Positions 8,200-16,350 of a stretch of DNA of 34,450 bases are shown in pieces. The position numbers and the translations under genes were made by a program. The stretch covers positions 1 to 34,450 of the forward strand of contig JBBDXA010000097.1 of NCBI GenBank assembly GCA_040902585.1, given 5' to 3'. Numbering within the stretch: position 1 is the stretch's first letter; every line of letters begins with the position of its first letter. The notes under the pieces are model-generated. The model made no database searches, was not told where the DNA came from, and worked only from the letters and a program-made list of their open reading frames with translations. This stretch comes from JBBDXA01 sp040902585. Lineage in GTDB: Bacteria; Planctomycetota; Phycisphaerae; Phycisphaerales; Phycisphaeraceae.

Positions 8200-10596
8200 A
8201 TGATGGATATGAGGCTACCTCTTATCGTCTTCGCACCGTTCGCCGCGGCTGCGCTTGCGCTCATCGTCGGCCGCTGGACCGGCCGCCGCACCGGCTGGCT
8301 GATGGTGCTCTCCGCGCTCACCTCCTTCAGCGCGACCATCTCGCTGATGGTCAGCGGCGGCGGCGAACACCAAGCCGCGGCAGGCTACGCCTACGAATGG
8401 ATCCCCGGCCTGACGATCCACTTCAATCTCCTTGCCGACCCCTTCGGTCTCTTCTTCGCCGCGCTCGTCAGCGGCATCGGCACGCTCGTGGGCGTTTACT
8501 CGCTCCACTACATTCCCGAGCTGCCCAACGCCCGCGTCGGCCGTTACTACGCCGCGCTCATCGCCTTCATGGGCGCGATGCTCGGCGTCTCACTCGCGGA
8601 TGATCTCATCCTGCTCTTCGTCTTCTGGGAAGTCACCAGCATCACCTCGTTCATGTTGATCGGCTTCTGGTACGAGGACGAAAAGGCCAAGAAGGGCGCG
8701 CTCACCGCCCTGCAAGTCACCGGCCTGGGCGGGCTCGCCATGATGGCGGGCTTCATCATCGTCGGCAACGTCACCGGCACCTTCAGCATCAGCGAGCTGC
8801 GCGAGAGCCCGCTGCTCATTGCCAAGCTCGTCACTTCGCCACTGTTTGACGCAGCCCTGATCCTCGTCTTCCTCGGCGCGTTCACCAAGAGCGCCCAGTT
8901 CCCGTTTCACTTCTGGTTGCCCAACGCGATGGTCGCGCCGACACCGGTCTCGACCTATCTGCACTCGGCCACCATGGTCAAGGCCGGCATCTTCCTGGTC
9001 GGGCGCATGCTGCCGATCTTCAGCGAGAACGCGATGTGGTCGCCGGTGCTCATCACCATCGGCTTGTTCACCTTCGTGTACACCGCTTATCAGGCGTTCT
9101 CTGAAACAGACTTGAAGGCCATCCTCGCGCGCACCACGCTCTCAACGCTCGGCCTGGTGATGTTTGTCTACGGACTCAAGGCAGCGGATCAGGATGTGCT
9201 CCAGATTCTGAATCACGCGGCCTACAAGGGCACGCTTTTTCTGATCGTCGGCATCGTCGAACACGCCACGCACACGCGTGATGTGCGCGAGCTGGGCGGC
9301 CTGCGCAAACGCATGCCCATCACGTTCATCATTGCCGTGCTGGCGTGTCTGAGCATGGCGGGCATTCCGCCGTTCCTCGGGTTCCTCGCGAAGGAAACGC
9401 TGTACGCGCAGCTTGTTTATGGTGATACGTTCGCCGGTCGGCCGGACCTTCAGTGGTTCGTGATCGGGGCGGCAGTGCTGGCGAACGCGTTCATCTTCGC
9501 CGTGGCGCTGAAGATTATCTTCGGCGTGTTCTGCGGGAAGGAAACCGAGAAGGCGCATCACGCACACGAAGCGGAAAAAGGCCTGTGGGTTCCCGCGGCC
9601 TGCCTCGTCGCGTTCGCCGTGATCTTCGGTCTGCTGGGCGTGACGCACATCACAGAGAACGTGATGAACGGTTTGTCGTCGAACCTGAATCATGAGGTTC
9701 ACGCGCACATCTCGCTGATCCCCTCGCATCTGCCGCCGGTGATCTTGACCATCATCACGATCTCGATCGGCATTCTTATTTATCAGAATCAGAATGGCGT
9801 CGAGCGCGTTCAGAACGCGGTCAAGCGCATCATTCCCATGGCGCAGAAGGTGTGGGACGAAATCCTGCACGGCGTGGCGAACGCGGCCACCTGGTACAGC
9901 GATCGCTGGCAGAGTGGCTCGCTCCGCTGGTACCTGGGCGGCATTCTCGTCTTCGCCGCGGGCCTGACGCTGTGGGCCTTGTACTGGTCGGGCGTGCAGC
10001 TCAGCAACGTGGCGATCGATTTGGATGATGTGCCGTGGTATGCGATCTGTCTGCTTGTGCTGCTGGCGGCGGCGGGCATCACCGTCGCGGTCTCGCGCAG
10101 CCGGCTTCAGGCGGCGGTGGCGGTGACGGCGACGGGCTTTCTCACTTCGCTGATCTTCGTCGTGTACCAGTCGCCGGACATTCTGCTCACGCAGATTCTG
10201 ATCGAGACGGTTTCGACGATCTTCGTGTTGCTCATTCTGTACTTCATGCCTGCGTGGAAGCGCGAGCCGTTGAATCCGTTCAGCAAGCTGGTGAATTTTT
10301 CGATCGCCGCGGCCGTGGGCTTCTCGATGTTCCTTTACGTGCTCTTTGCGACGAGTGACAAGTATCGCACGACGGACAACCTCGGCTCGGACTTCCTCAG
10401 CGCGGCGCTGCCCGGCGCCGGCGGGGAGAACGCGGTGAACGTGATCATCGTCGACTTCCGCGCGGGTGATACCTCCGGTGAAATCACCGTGCTCGTCCTC
10501 GTGGCGATCTTGGTGTACGGGCTCTTGCGTTCGCGCCGCAAAGGCAAGCCGGCGACGCGGGAGCTGACGCCGGCGCTCGATGCGCCGGAGGCGTGA
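8200..10596 (+). CDS. mrpA: Mrp Na+/H+ antiporter subunit A
   Basis: At 798 residues this has the usual length of MrpA/MnhA. It is a polytopic membrane protein homologous to the NuoL subunit of complex I, with a C-terminal MrpA/MbhE extension. Charged residues expected in the proton path are visible: Glu in FVFWEVTSITSFMLIGFWY, Lys in TKSAQFPFHFWLP, Lys in SATMVKAGIF and Lys in SETDLKAIL. It is the largest subunit of the antiporter that exchanges cytoplasmic Na+ for external H+. It is the first gene of a seven-gene operon in the normal order A-B-C-D-E-F-G. The start at ATG 8200 gives MMDMRLPLIV; the ATG three bases later is an alternative. The divergent spacer 7898-8199 must hold the promoters for this operon and the DUF1553 gene, but I see no clear boxes in it. 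Confidence 0.96.
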   Translation: MMDMRLPLIVFAPFAAAALALIVGRWTGRRTGWLMVLSALTSFSATISLMVSGGGEHQAAAGYAYEWIPGLTIHFNLLADPFGLFFAALVSGIGTLVGVYSLHYIPELPNARVGRYYAALIAFMGAMLGVSLADDLILLFVFWEVTSITSFMLIGFWYEDEKAKKGALTALQVTGLGGLAMMAGFIIVGNVTGTFSISELRESPLLIAKLVTSPLFDAALILVFLGAFTKSAQFPFHFWLPNAMVAPTPVSTYLHSATMVKAGIFLVGRMLPIFSENAMWSPVLITIGLFTFVYTAYQAFSETDLKAILARTTLSTLGLVMFVYGLKAADQDVLQILNHAAYKGTLFLIVGIVEHATHTRDVRELGGLRKRMPITFIIAVLACLSMAGIPPFLGFLAKETLYAQLVYGDTFAGRPDLQWFVIGAAVLANAFIFAVALKIIFGVFCGKETEKAHHAHEAEKGLWVPAACLVAFAVIFGLLGVTHITENVMNGLSSNLNHEVHAHISLIPSHLPPVILTIITISIGILIYQNQNGVERVQNAVKRIIPMAQKVWDEILHGVANAATWYSDRWQSGSLRWYLGGILVFAAGLTLWALYWSGVQLSNVAIDLDDVPWYAICLLVLLAAAGITVAVSRSRLQAAVAVTATGFLTSLIFVVYQSPDILLTQILIETVSTIFVLLILYFMPAWKREPLNPFSKLVNFSIAAAVGFSMFLYVLFATSDKYRTTDNLGSDFLSAALPGAGGENAVNVIIVDFRAGDTSGEITVLVLVAILVYGLLRSRRKGKPATRELTPALDAPEA

Positions 10597-10627
10597 TTCA
10601 AAGGAAGATTTGAACGTGCCACGACAG

Positions 10628-10652
10628 GCTGATTGCTGAAAGCTGAAAGCTC
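10628..10652. repeat. AGCTGAA/AGCTGAT tandem repeat between mrpA and mrpB
   Basis: The 7-base unit gctgatt/gctgaaa is repeated (gctgattgctgaaagctgaa, then agctc) just before the mrpB start. The same unit occurs at 11810-11840 and 14101-14132, so it is one dispersed family confined here to the mrp operon spacers. Confidence 0.7.
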
Positions 10653-10656
10653 AAAC

Positions 10657-11253
10657 ATGAACGACAACACCCCCTCCATCACCGACGACGGCATCGCAGC
10701 CCAGGCACCGATCCAGGTGAGCTCGCCGATCCTGGCGACGGTCGCGCGGTTTGCCGTGCCGCTGACGATCTACGTCTCGCTGATCATTTTCTTTCAGGGC
10801 CACAACAAACCGGGCGGTGGCTTCATCGCCGGTGTGCTCGCCGCGGCCGCAGGCGTGATGGCGCTGCTTGCCTGGGGTGTTCACCGGGAGATCCGATTCC
10901 CATGGTGGGAAGTACCCCTGATGGCGCTGCTGCTGCTGCCCTGGGCCGGGCCGACAGCCTCGGCATTGACGCTCGTGCTGGGCGCGAGCTTCCAGTTGTT
11001 GACCCGCGGCTGCGAAATGTGCAACATCGCCTGGTGGAAGTTCGCCGTGCTGGGCATGCTCATCTCGCTGGCGACCGGCATCGCGCCGTTCCTCGCCGGC
11101 GGCTCGTTCATGGATCACACCGCATTCGAGTACCACGTGCTCTTCTGGCACGAGCATCTGCCCACCGCGACGTTTTTCGACACGGGGGTTTACATGATCG
11201 TGTTCGGCACCCTGACCACTGTCTTCGTCGAACTTGGATTGGAGGGCGACTGA
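10657..11253 (+). CDS. mrpB: Mrp Na+/H+ antiporter subunit B (MnhB domain)
   Basis: The product has 198 residues with several membrane segments and the MnhB signature FFQGHNKPGGGFIAGVLAA. It is a structural membrane subunit of the Mrp complex. The ATG at 10657 (MNDNTPSITD) is preferred to an upstream in-frame start at 10633, because the intervening residues (LKAESSN) are encoded by an interspersed repeat. No strong Shine-Dalgarno sequence is visible, probably because the repeat has replaced the normal spacer. Its TGA overlaps the ATG of mrpC (ATGA-type overlap at 11251-11255), implying translational coupling. Confidence 0.93.
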   Translation: MNDNTPSITDDGIAAQAPIQVSSPILATVARFAVPLTIYVSLIIFFQGHNKPGGGFIAGVLAAAAGVMALLAWGVHREIRFPWWEVPLMALLLLPWAGPTASALTLVLGASFQLLTRGCEMCNIAWWKFAVLGMLISLATGIAPFLAGGSFMDHTAFEYHVLFWHEHLPTATFFDTGVYMIVFGTLTTVFVELGLEGD

Positions 11254-11753
11254 TGGAACTGTACATGGCCATTGTGGTCGGCGTGCTCTTTTCCGCCGGC
11301 ACCTACATGATGCTGCGACCGAACCTGATCCGCGTGGTGCTGGGCATGGGCCTCTTGTCCAACGCGGTGAACCTGCTGATGATCTCCTGCGGCGGCTACA
11401 GCCGAAACCTCAAGGCCCCCTTCGCGCCGGCCGGATCGGATGTGAAGACCATGATGGACCCGCTTCCGCCGGACATCATTCTCACCGCCATCGTCATCAG
11501 CTTCGCCGTCGCCGCGCTCTTCCTGACGATCTGCTACCGCGTCTACCTCGATCACGGCACGGACAACCCCGAGCAGCTTCCCAACCACGAAACAGCCGAC
11601 GAACGGCGCGAACGTGAAGAAGAAGACGGCACGATTCAGTACGAACAAGAAGAATCACCCGTGCCCGATGTGCTTGCGGAACTGTCACGCGAAGACAAAA
11701 ACGCCCCGCACGAGCACGTGCCACACTCGGCGCACACGGCGACGGGGCACTGA
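11253..11753 (+). CDS. mrpC: Mrp Na+/H+ antiporter subunit C (NuoK-like)
   Basis: The 166-residue protein is homologous to NuoK. It has three membrane helices within the first 110 residues, including GMGLLSNAVNLLMISCGGY and the conserved PLPPDIILTAIVISFAVAA. Residues after about 120 are a charged, Glu/His-rich tail ending in HSAHTATGH, which makes the protein longer than many MrpC proteins (about 110-115 residues). The tail is probably cytoplasmic and of unknown role. The start overlaps the stop of mrpB by one base. Confidence 0.95.
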   Translation: MELYMAIVVGVLFSAGTYMMLRPNLIRVVLGMGLLSNAVNLLMISCGGYSRNLKAPFAPAGSDVKTMMDPLPPDIILTAIVISFAVAALFLTICYRVYLDHGTDNPEQLPNHETADERREREEEDGTIQYEQEESPVPDVLAELSREDKNAPHEHVPHSAHTATGH

Positions 11754-11758
11754 ATGAG

Positions 11759-11845
11759 ATTGCGGATTGTGGATCGCGGATTGCGGATTGCGGATTGAAA
11801 GCACGACTGCTGATTGCTGATAGCTGATAGCTGAAAGCTGATCGC
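11759..11845. repeat. mixed tandem repeats between mrpC and mrpD: GCGGATT and TAGCTGA units
   Basis: The spacer between mrpC and mrpD is almost entirely repeat. It starts with gcggatt-type units (about 11762-11797: gcggattgtggatcgcggat, then tgcggattgcggattg) and continues with gctgatagctgatagctgaa-type units (about 11810-11840). No promoter or gene is seen in it. Confidence 0.8.
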
Positions 11846-11847
11846 TC

Positions 11848-13575
11848 ATGAACCTACTCATCCTCCCCATCCTGATTCCCTGGCTCAGCGCCATGGTGCT
11901 CGCCCTGCTTCGCGGCAACCCGCGCCTCGAAAGAGCCTTTGCGATCATTTCCACCGCGGGCCTGACCGCCTTTGTCTTCTGGCTCCTGTTCCACGTGGAC
12001 GCCAACGGCATTCAGACCACCGTGCTCGGCGGATGGAACGCGCCCTGGGGCATCGTCCTCGTCGCCGACCGGCTCGCCTGCATCATGCTCTGTCTCTCCT
12101 GCGGCGTCGGCCTGATCGCCCTTATCTACTCCTGCTTCACCGTCACGCCCAGACAACAGAACTACTTCTTCTTCCCGCTGTTCCAGGTCGTTCTCACGGG
12201 CGTGAACTGGTCGTTCATCACCGGCGACATCTTCAACCTCTTCGTCGCTTACGAAGTCATGCTCATGGGTTCCTACGGCATCATGATGGTCGGAGCATCC
12301 AAGGTGCAGGTGCGCCAGACGATGAAGTACATCGCGATCAACGTCGTCGGCTCGACCTTCTTCGTCGCCGGTGTCGGGCTGATCTACTCCACCGTCGGCG
12401 CGATCAACATGGCTGAGATCTCGCAGCGCACCGCGGCGCTCACGGGCGACGCCAACGCCGGCAAAGCCGCGATGGTCACCGCCGTGAGCACGGTCATGAT
12501 GATCGTCTTCGCCATGAAAACAGCCGCGTTTCCGCTCTTTTTCTGGCTGCCCGATTCGTATCCCGTGGTCCCCTCCGGCGTCAACGGCTTCTTCGCGGGC
12601 CTGCTCACGAAGGTCGGCGTGTACTCGCTGCTGCGCATGTACGTCGTCGTCTTCCGACAGCCCGGCGCAGAAGTCGCGCTCCAGATCATCCTCGCGCTCT
12701 CCTGCTTCACGATGCTGCTGGGCGTGCTCGGCGCCATGTGCCAGTGGGAAATCCGCAAGATTCTCTCCTGGCACATCATCAGCCAGGTGGGTTACATGGT
12801 GATGGGCATCGGCCTCGTCGGCATCGTCATCTATCAACCCGACGGCAGGACGCCCGATGTCCTTGCGACCGATGCCCTGCGCACGGCCGCGGTCGTCGGC
12901 ACGATCTTCTATATCGTGCATCACATCGTGGTGAAGTCCAGCCTGTTCCTCGTGGGCGGCATCACCGAGCGCGTGACCGGCACGCAGGAACTCAAGAAGA
13001 TGGGCGGCGTGCTGGACCTGGCACCGGGCGTCGCCGGGCTGTTCCTGATCGCTTCGTTTTCGCTGGCGGGCATGCCGCCGTTCTCGGGGTTCCTTTCCAA
13101 GTTCGTGCTGGTGAAGGCGGGCCTGGCGGGCGGAGCGTACATCGTGGTGGCGGTGGCGATCATCACCAGCTTCTTCACGCTGTATTCGATGACGAAAATC
13201 TGGAGCTACGCGTTCTGGGGCAAGAAATGCCGGCAGACCGCGGGCAGCGGATATCGCGCCCTGATGGTGCCCACGGGCGTGCTGGTGGCGTTCACGGTGG
13301 TGATGGGCGTGATGGCGCAGCCGTTCGTCGCGCTGGCGGAACGGGCGGCGAAGGATGTGACCGATCCGACAGCTTACATCGACGCTTCGCTGCGGACCAA
13401 GGGGCAACCGGTGAAGCCGGCGCATGGTGAACACGTGGAACACGCTAAATCTCAAGATTCAAACTTCAAATCACAAACAAGCTCCAATCCTCAATCGGAA
13501 GAAGCGCTTCAGGCGGCCCTGCGCAACGCGGATACTGTGCAGGCCGTGCCCGCGGTGGCGGGGGCGGATTACTGA
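11848..13575 (+). CDS. mrpD: Mrp Na+/H+ antiporter subunit D (NuoN/NuoM-like)
   Basis: This 575-residue polytopic protein is the second large antiporter-like subunit, homologous to NuoM/NuoN. Conserved ion-path features include Glu in LFVAYEVMLMGSYG, Lys in FAMKTAAFPLFFWLPDSYP, and Lys in AGLLTKVGVYSLLR and WEIRKILSWHIISQVGYM. It is about 75 residues longer than usual. The extra C-terminal tail (about 515-575) is hydrophilic, and its part KSQDSNFKSQTSSNPQSE (13446-13500) is written in A-rich repeat-like DNA. The core ends near TGVLVAFTVVMGVMAQPF. No Shine-Dalgarno sequence is obvious; the repeat in the spacer runs up to the ATG. Confidence 0.95.
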   Translation: MNLLILPILIPWLSAMVLALLRGNPRLERAFAIISTAGLTAFVFWLLFHVDANGIQTTVLGGWNAPWGIVLVADRLACIMLCLSCGVGLIALIYSCFTVTPRQQNYFFFPLFQVVLTGVNWSFITGDIFNLFVAYEVMLMGSYGIMMVGASKVQVRQTMKYIAINVVGSTFFVAGVGLIYSTVGAINMAEISQRTAALTGDANAGKAAMVTAVSTVMMIVFAMKTAAFPLFFWLPDSYPVVPSGVNGFFAGLLTKVGVYSLLRMYVVVFRQPGAEVALQIILALSCFTMLLGVLGAMCQWEIRKILSWHIISQVGYMVMGIGLVGIVIYQPDGRTPDVLATDALRTAAVVGTIFYIVHHIVVKSSLFLVGGITERVTGTQELKKMGGVLDLAPGVAGLFLIASFSLAGMPPFSGFLSKFVLVKAGLAGGAYIVVAVAIITSFFTLYSMTKIWSYAFWGKKCRQTAGSGYRALMVPTGVLVAFTVVMGVMAQPFVALAERAAKDVTDPTAYIDASLRTKGQPVKPAHGEHVEHAKSQDSNFKSQTSSNPQSEEALQAALRNADTVQAVPAVAGADY

Positions 13576-13675
13576 GATTGGATGTGAAAGTTGAAATTGA
13601 GATTGACGAATTGAGATTTGAGTTTTGAGTGTTGTTTGAGATTTGGTTCTTGAGTTTTGAGATTTACTCCTTCAG
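13576..13675. repeat. TTGAGATTT-type tandem repeat between mrpD and mrpE
   Basis: The 112-base spacer holds repeated gagatt, gagttttgag and ttgagattt units that read as degenerate tandem copies. It is AT-rich compared with the flanking genes. It ends about 12 bases before the ATG of mrpE. Confidence 0.7.
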
Positions 13676-13687
13676 CGAGTCTTCTCC

Positions 13688-14062
13688 ATGAAACGCTTTC
13701 TCAACTTTGTACGCTTCGTCGGCATCTTCTGGCGCGAAATGCTGCTGGCCAATTACCAGGTCATCAAGCTGGTGCTGAGCCCGACGCTGAGGATCCGCCC
13801 CGGGTTCATCAGCGTGCCCATGAAGGCCAAAGGTGATTTCGAAGTCACGACATTGGCCAACTCCATCACGCTCACACCGGGCACCATCAGCGTTCACATT
13901 CCCGATGACCGCCACGCGATCGTGGTTCACGCCATCGACATCGGCGAAGACCCCGAGAATGTGCGCAAGAGCATTCAGGAGTCGCTGGAGGCGAACATTC
14001 TCAAGTTCACCCGCGACGCGGAAGGTAACGGCACGCCGACGGCGAAGCCTTCGGCGACGTGA
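13688..14062 (+). CDS. mrpE: Mrp Na+/H+ antiporter subunit E, short form
   Basis: The 124-residue product matches the C-terminal two thirds of MrpE: LSPTLRIRPGFISVPM, then LANSITLTPGTISVHIPDD and HAIDIG. Usual MrpE (about 160 residues) begins with two further membrane helices that are absent here; only the membrane-near segment FVGIFWREMLLANYQVIKLV remains. The upstream DNA is interspersed repeat, so the helices may have been lost, or this may be a natural short lineage form. It lies between repeat spacers on both sides (13576-13687 and 14063-14148). Confidence 0.9.
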   Translation: MKRFLNFVRFVGIFWREMLLANYQVIKLVLSPTLRIRPGFISVPMKAKGDFEVTTLANSITLTPGTISVHIPDDRHAIVVHAIDIGEDPENVRKSIQESLEANILKFTRDAEGNGTPTAKPSAT

Positions 14063-14100
14063 CGCACGCAGTACTTGCCCCTGAGCACCGACATTTACAG

Positions 14101-14132
14101 GCTGAAAGCTGATAGCTGATACCTGATAGCTC
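14101..14132. repeat. AGCTGAT tandem repeat between mrpE and mrpF
   Basis: The sequence gctgaaagctgatagctgat followed by acctgatagctc is a third copy of the 7-base repeat family seen at 10628-10652 and 11810-11840. It ends shortly before a good Shine-Dalgarno CACAGGAA (about 14135-14142) that serves mrpF. Confidence 0.75.
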
Positions 14133-14148
14133 TTCACAGGAACCGACC

Positions 14149-14424
14149 ATGAGCCCGCTTTTTTACACCGTCTGCATGATCTGCCTCGCGGCCATGTTCG
14201 CCACGGGCCTGATGTGCCTTTACCGCATCGTCATCGGCCCCAAGGCCGCGGACCGGGCCGTGTCGCTGGACCTGCTCGCGACCGCCTTCATCGGCATCAT
14301 CTGCGTGCTGTGCATCGTCGGCAACAACGCGTGGTACTTCGACGCCGTCTGGATTCTCACGCTCGTCGGCTTCATCGGCTCGGCGGCCATCGCCCGCTAC
14401 ATGGAAAAAGGCAAGGTGTTCTGA
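14149..14424 (+). CDS. mrpF: Mrp Na+/H+ antiporter subunit F
   Basis: The 91-residue protein has three membrane helices and the MrpF signature YRIVIGPKAADRAVSLDLLA, followed by a helix with conserved DAVWILTLVGFIGSAAIARY. It is a small membrane subunit of the Mrp complex; in Bacillus, MrpF has also been linked to cholate efflux. A clear AGGAA lies upstream of the ATG. Its TGA overlaps the ATG of mrpG (14422-14426), implying coupling. Confidence 0.95.
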   Translation: MSPLFYTVCMICLAAMFATGLMCLYRIVIGPKAADRAVSLDLLATAFIGIICVLCIVGNNAWYFDAVWILTLVGFIGSAAIARYMEKGKVF

Positions 14425-14798
14425 TGGAAATCATCATCGAAATTCTCGCTTCAATCACGATGCTTTTGGGCGCGCTGCTCATTCTCGCCTCGGGCATCGG
14501 TCTCGTGCGCCTCCCCGATGTCTTCTGCCGCATGCACGCGGTCGGCAAGGCGGGCACGCTCGGCATCGTCATGATGATCACCGGCACGATCCTCTTCTTC
14601 CTGCCCAGCGACTGGTCCGTCCTCTTCCGCGGCCTGCTGGCGATCTTCTTCCAGTTCCTCACCACGCCGGCGGCGACTCATCTGCTCGCCCGCGCCGCGT
14701 ACCTCTCGGACTACCCCGTCTCCGATCGCACCGCCGTGGATGAACTGAAAACCTACCTGCCTTCAAGGCCGGATGATCTGATCGGCGGCGCGGAGTGA
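14424..14798 (+). CDS. mrpG: Mrp Na+/H+ antiporter subunit G
   Basis: The 124-residue protein has three membrane helices and the MnhG/PhaG motif GLVRLPDVFCRMHAVGKAGT, followed by FRGLLAIFFQFLTTPAATHL. It is the last subunit of the seven-gene antiporter. The polar tail (about residues 98-124) is slightly long but ordinary. The operon ends here. The repeat hairpin at 14801-14896 directly follows the stop and may end transcription or shape the transcript. Confidence 0.95.
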   Translation: MEIIIEILASITMLLGALLILASGIGLVRLPDVFCRMHAVGKAGTLGIVMMITGTILFFLPSDWSVLFRGLLAIFFQFLTTPAATHLLARAAYLSDYPVSDRTAVDELKTYLPSRPDDLIGGAE

Positions 14799-14800
14799 CC

Positions 14801-14896
14801 GAAAAACAAAAAAGCAGAAAAGCAGAAAATGTGGGAAGCGCGATCTTTCCACTTTTCTGCTTTTCTGCTTTTATGCTTTTCTGTTTTTCTGCTTTA
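14801..14896. repeat. GAAAAGCAGAAAA / TTTTCTGCTTTTC inverted repeat element
   Basis: The left arm (14801-14830) is tandem aaagcag/aaaagcag text and the right arm (14851-14896) is its complement with more units. A 20-base spacer holds gtgggaagcg. The transcript can fold into a long A/T-rich hairpin. Relatives occur at 25052-25185 and 33328-33453. It fills the gap between mrpG and the HIT gene. Confidence 0.85.
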
Positions 14897-14907
14897 CACT
14901 CCCCACC

Positions 14908-15438
14908 ATGTCCACCGACAACCTCTGGGCCCCGTGGCGGATGCAGTACCTCAAGCAGCTTGATCCCGATGAGGGGTTCAAGGGCGACGCGGTCAGCAGG
15001 TGTTTCCTCTGCGAAGCCGTGACGCATGCCGCAGGCAGCGACGAGGCGAACCGGCGGTTCATCCTGCACAACGACGACCGCGGCCTGATCCTCCTCAACC
15101 GCTTTCCCTACACCAACGGCCACCTGCTCATCGCCCCGCGCCAGCACCTGGGCGATCTGACCGATCTCTCCCCCGCGCAGCGAGCGGACCTGATCGAGCT
15201 CACCGCGCTCGCCGAGCAGATTGTCCGCCTCGCCTACAACCCGCAGGGGCTGAACATGGGCATCAACATCGGCCGCTGTGCCGGTGCGGGGCTGCCGGGA
15301 CATCTGCACATGCACGTGCTGCCGCGCTGGGGCGGGGATACGAACTTCATCACGACAGTGGGCGAAATCCGCGTCATACCGCAGGCCCTGGAGGAGAGCT
15401 TCGCCCTGCTCGCGAGCGCGGCGAGGAAAGTGCTGTGA
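14908..15438 (+). CDS. HIT-family protein, Ap4A phosphorylase/hydrolase-like
   Basis: The 176-residue cytoplasmic protein opens with LWAPWRMQYL, typical of the HIT subgroup that contains the mycobacterial Ap4A phosphorylase. The histidine triad is H132, H134, H136 in GHLHMHVLPRW, where the central His is the nucleophile. A CFLC pair (C32/C35) may bind zinc. Likely substrates are dinucleoside polyphosphates such as Ap4A; exact specificity cannot be read from sequence. There is no clear Shine-Dalgarno before the ATG (ctccccaccATG), and the upstream DNA is the GAAAAGCAG repeat. A 72-base spacer separates it from the first MsrB gene. Confidence 0.92.
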   Translation: MSTDNLWAPWRMQYLKQLDPDEGFKGDAVSRCFLCEAVTHAAGSDEANRRFILHNDDRGLILLNRFPYTNGHLLIAPRQHLGDLTDLSPAQRADLIELTALAEQIVRLAYNPQGLNMGINIGRCAGAGLPGHLHMHVLPRWGGDTNFITTVGEIRVIPQALEESFALLASAARKVL

Positions 15439-15510
15439 CGCAAAGCCGATCCGCCGCATCGAACTGCCGTGGGTAAATAAGTATCGACCCCAGCCGGGTT
15501 GGGAAGTAGA

Positions 15511-16308
15511 ATGAAAATGATGAAACCCACACTCACCTCATCGTTTGCTCTCCTCCTTTCCGCGGCGATCCTGTCGCTTTCCGCCTGTCAGAACACCGGC
15601 GACGTCGCACTGACCGCCACCGGCGACCGCGACGACACCAAACCGGTCGTCGACGCCAACACCATCGGCATCCTGGAAAAGCCAGCCGCTCCCGAAGTGA
15701 CTCCGATCAAGGAGGGAACGCCCGTGACAATCAGCGACGACAGCACCGCCCCGAAGAATCAGCCGAGCAGTTCCGACGAGCAGCCCGCGTCGAATGTGAA
15801 GCGCGTGAAGGTCGCGTTCATCGATGCCGAGGGCAAGCCCACGAAGGTGATGCTTCTCCCGCGCGTCGAGCGGACGGATGAAGAGTGGAAAAAAGTGCTG
15901 ACGCCCGAGCAGTACCGCATCGTGCGCAGCGCGGGCACCGAGCGCCCGTTCTGCGGGCCGCTGCTCGATAACAAGAAGGAAGGCGTTTACTTCTGCGTCG
16001 CGTGCAACCTGCCGCTGTTCGCATCGAGCTCGAAGTTCCAGTCAGGCACGGGCTGGCCCAGCTTCTTTCAGCCGATCACCAAGGAAAACGTCGCGGAGAA
16101 AACGGACAAGAGTTACGGCATGATCCGCACCGAGATCAACTGCGCCCGCTGCGACGGTCACCTCGGCCACGTCTTCGACGACGGCCCGCGCCCCACGGGG
16201 ATGCGTTACTGTCTGAATTCCGAATCACTGACCTTCACCGAAACGAAGGGCCTCAAGCCGATCGCGGAACAGTTTGAGAAAGAGGCGACCGAACAGGCTG
16301 CGAAGTGA
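15511..16308 (+). CDS. msrB: lipoprotein peptide-methionine (R)-S-oxide reductase (MsrB), copy 1
   Basis: The 265-residue product starts with a lipoprotein signal (lipobox LSAC, Cys26). A low-complexity linker of about 90 residues is followed by the MsrB domain in the C-terminal half. Zinc is held by CVAC and CARC pairs, and the catalytic Cys is in RYCLNSES. MsrB reduces methionine-R-sulfoxide in oxidised proteins; here it is anchored to a membrane and should protect envelope proteins. The ATG at 15511 is preferred over a TTG at 15499 because GGGAAG lies just upstream of it. The closely related copy 2 follows after 42 bases, a clear tandem duplication with different linker lengths. Confidence 0.93.
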   Translation: MKMMKPTLTSSFALLLSAAILSLSACQNTGDVALTATGDRDDTKPVVDANTIGILEKPAAPEVTPIKEGTPVTISDDSTAPKNQPSSSDEQPASNVKRVKVAFIDAEGKPTKVMLLPRVERTDEEWKKVLTPEQYRIVRSAGTERPFCGPLLDNKKEGVYFCVACNLPLFASSSKFQSGTGWPSFFQPITKENVAEKTDKSYGMIRTEINCARCDGHLGHVFDDGPRPTGMRYCLNSESLTFTETKGLKPIAEQFEKEATEQAAK

Positions 16309-16350
16309 TCCGCCGGTCATCGACTCCATTCGGTTCACGGAATCAGAATC

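Noticed and set aside
9142..9870. Long open frame on the minus strand under mrpA
   Set aside because: It is antisense to a well-recognised gene in high-GC DNA, shows no domain and has an odd composition; it is a shadow frame.
11854..13455. 533-residue open frame on the minus strand under mrpD
   Set aside because: The protein is full of His, Asp, Glu and Arg with no domain, which is typical of antisense frames in GC-rich membrane-protein genes.
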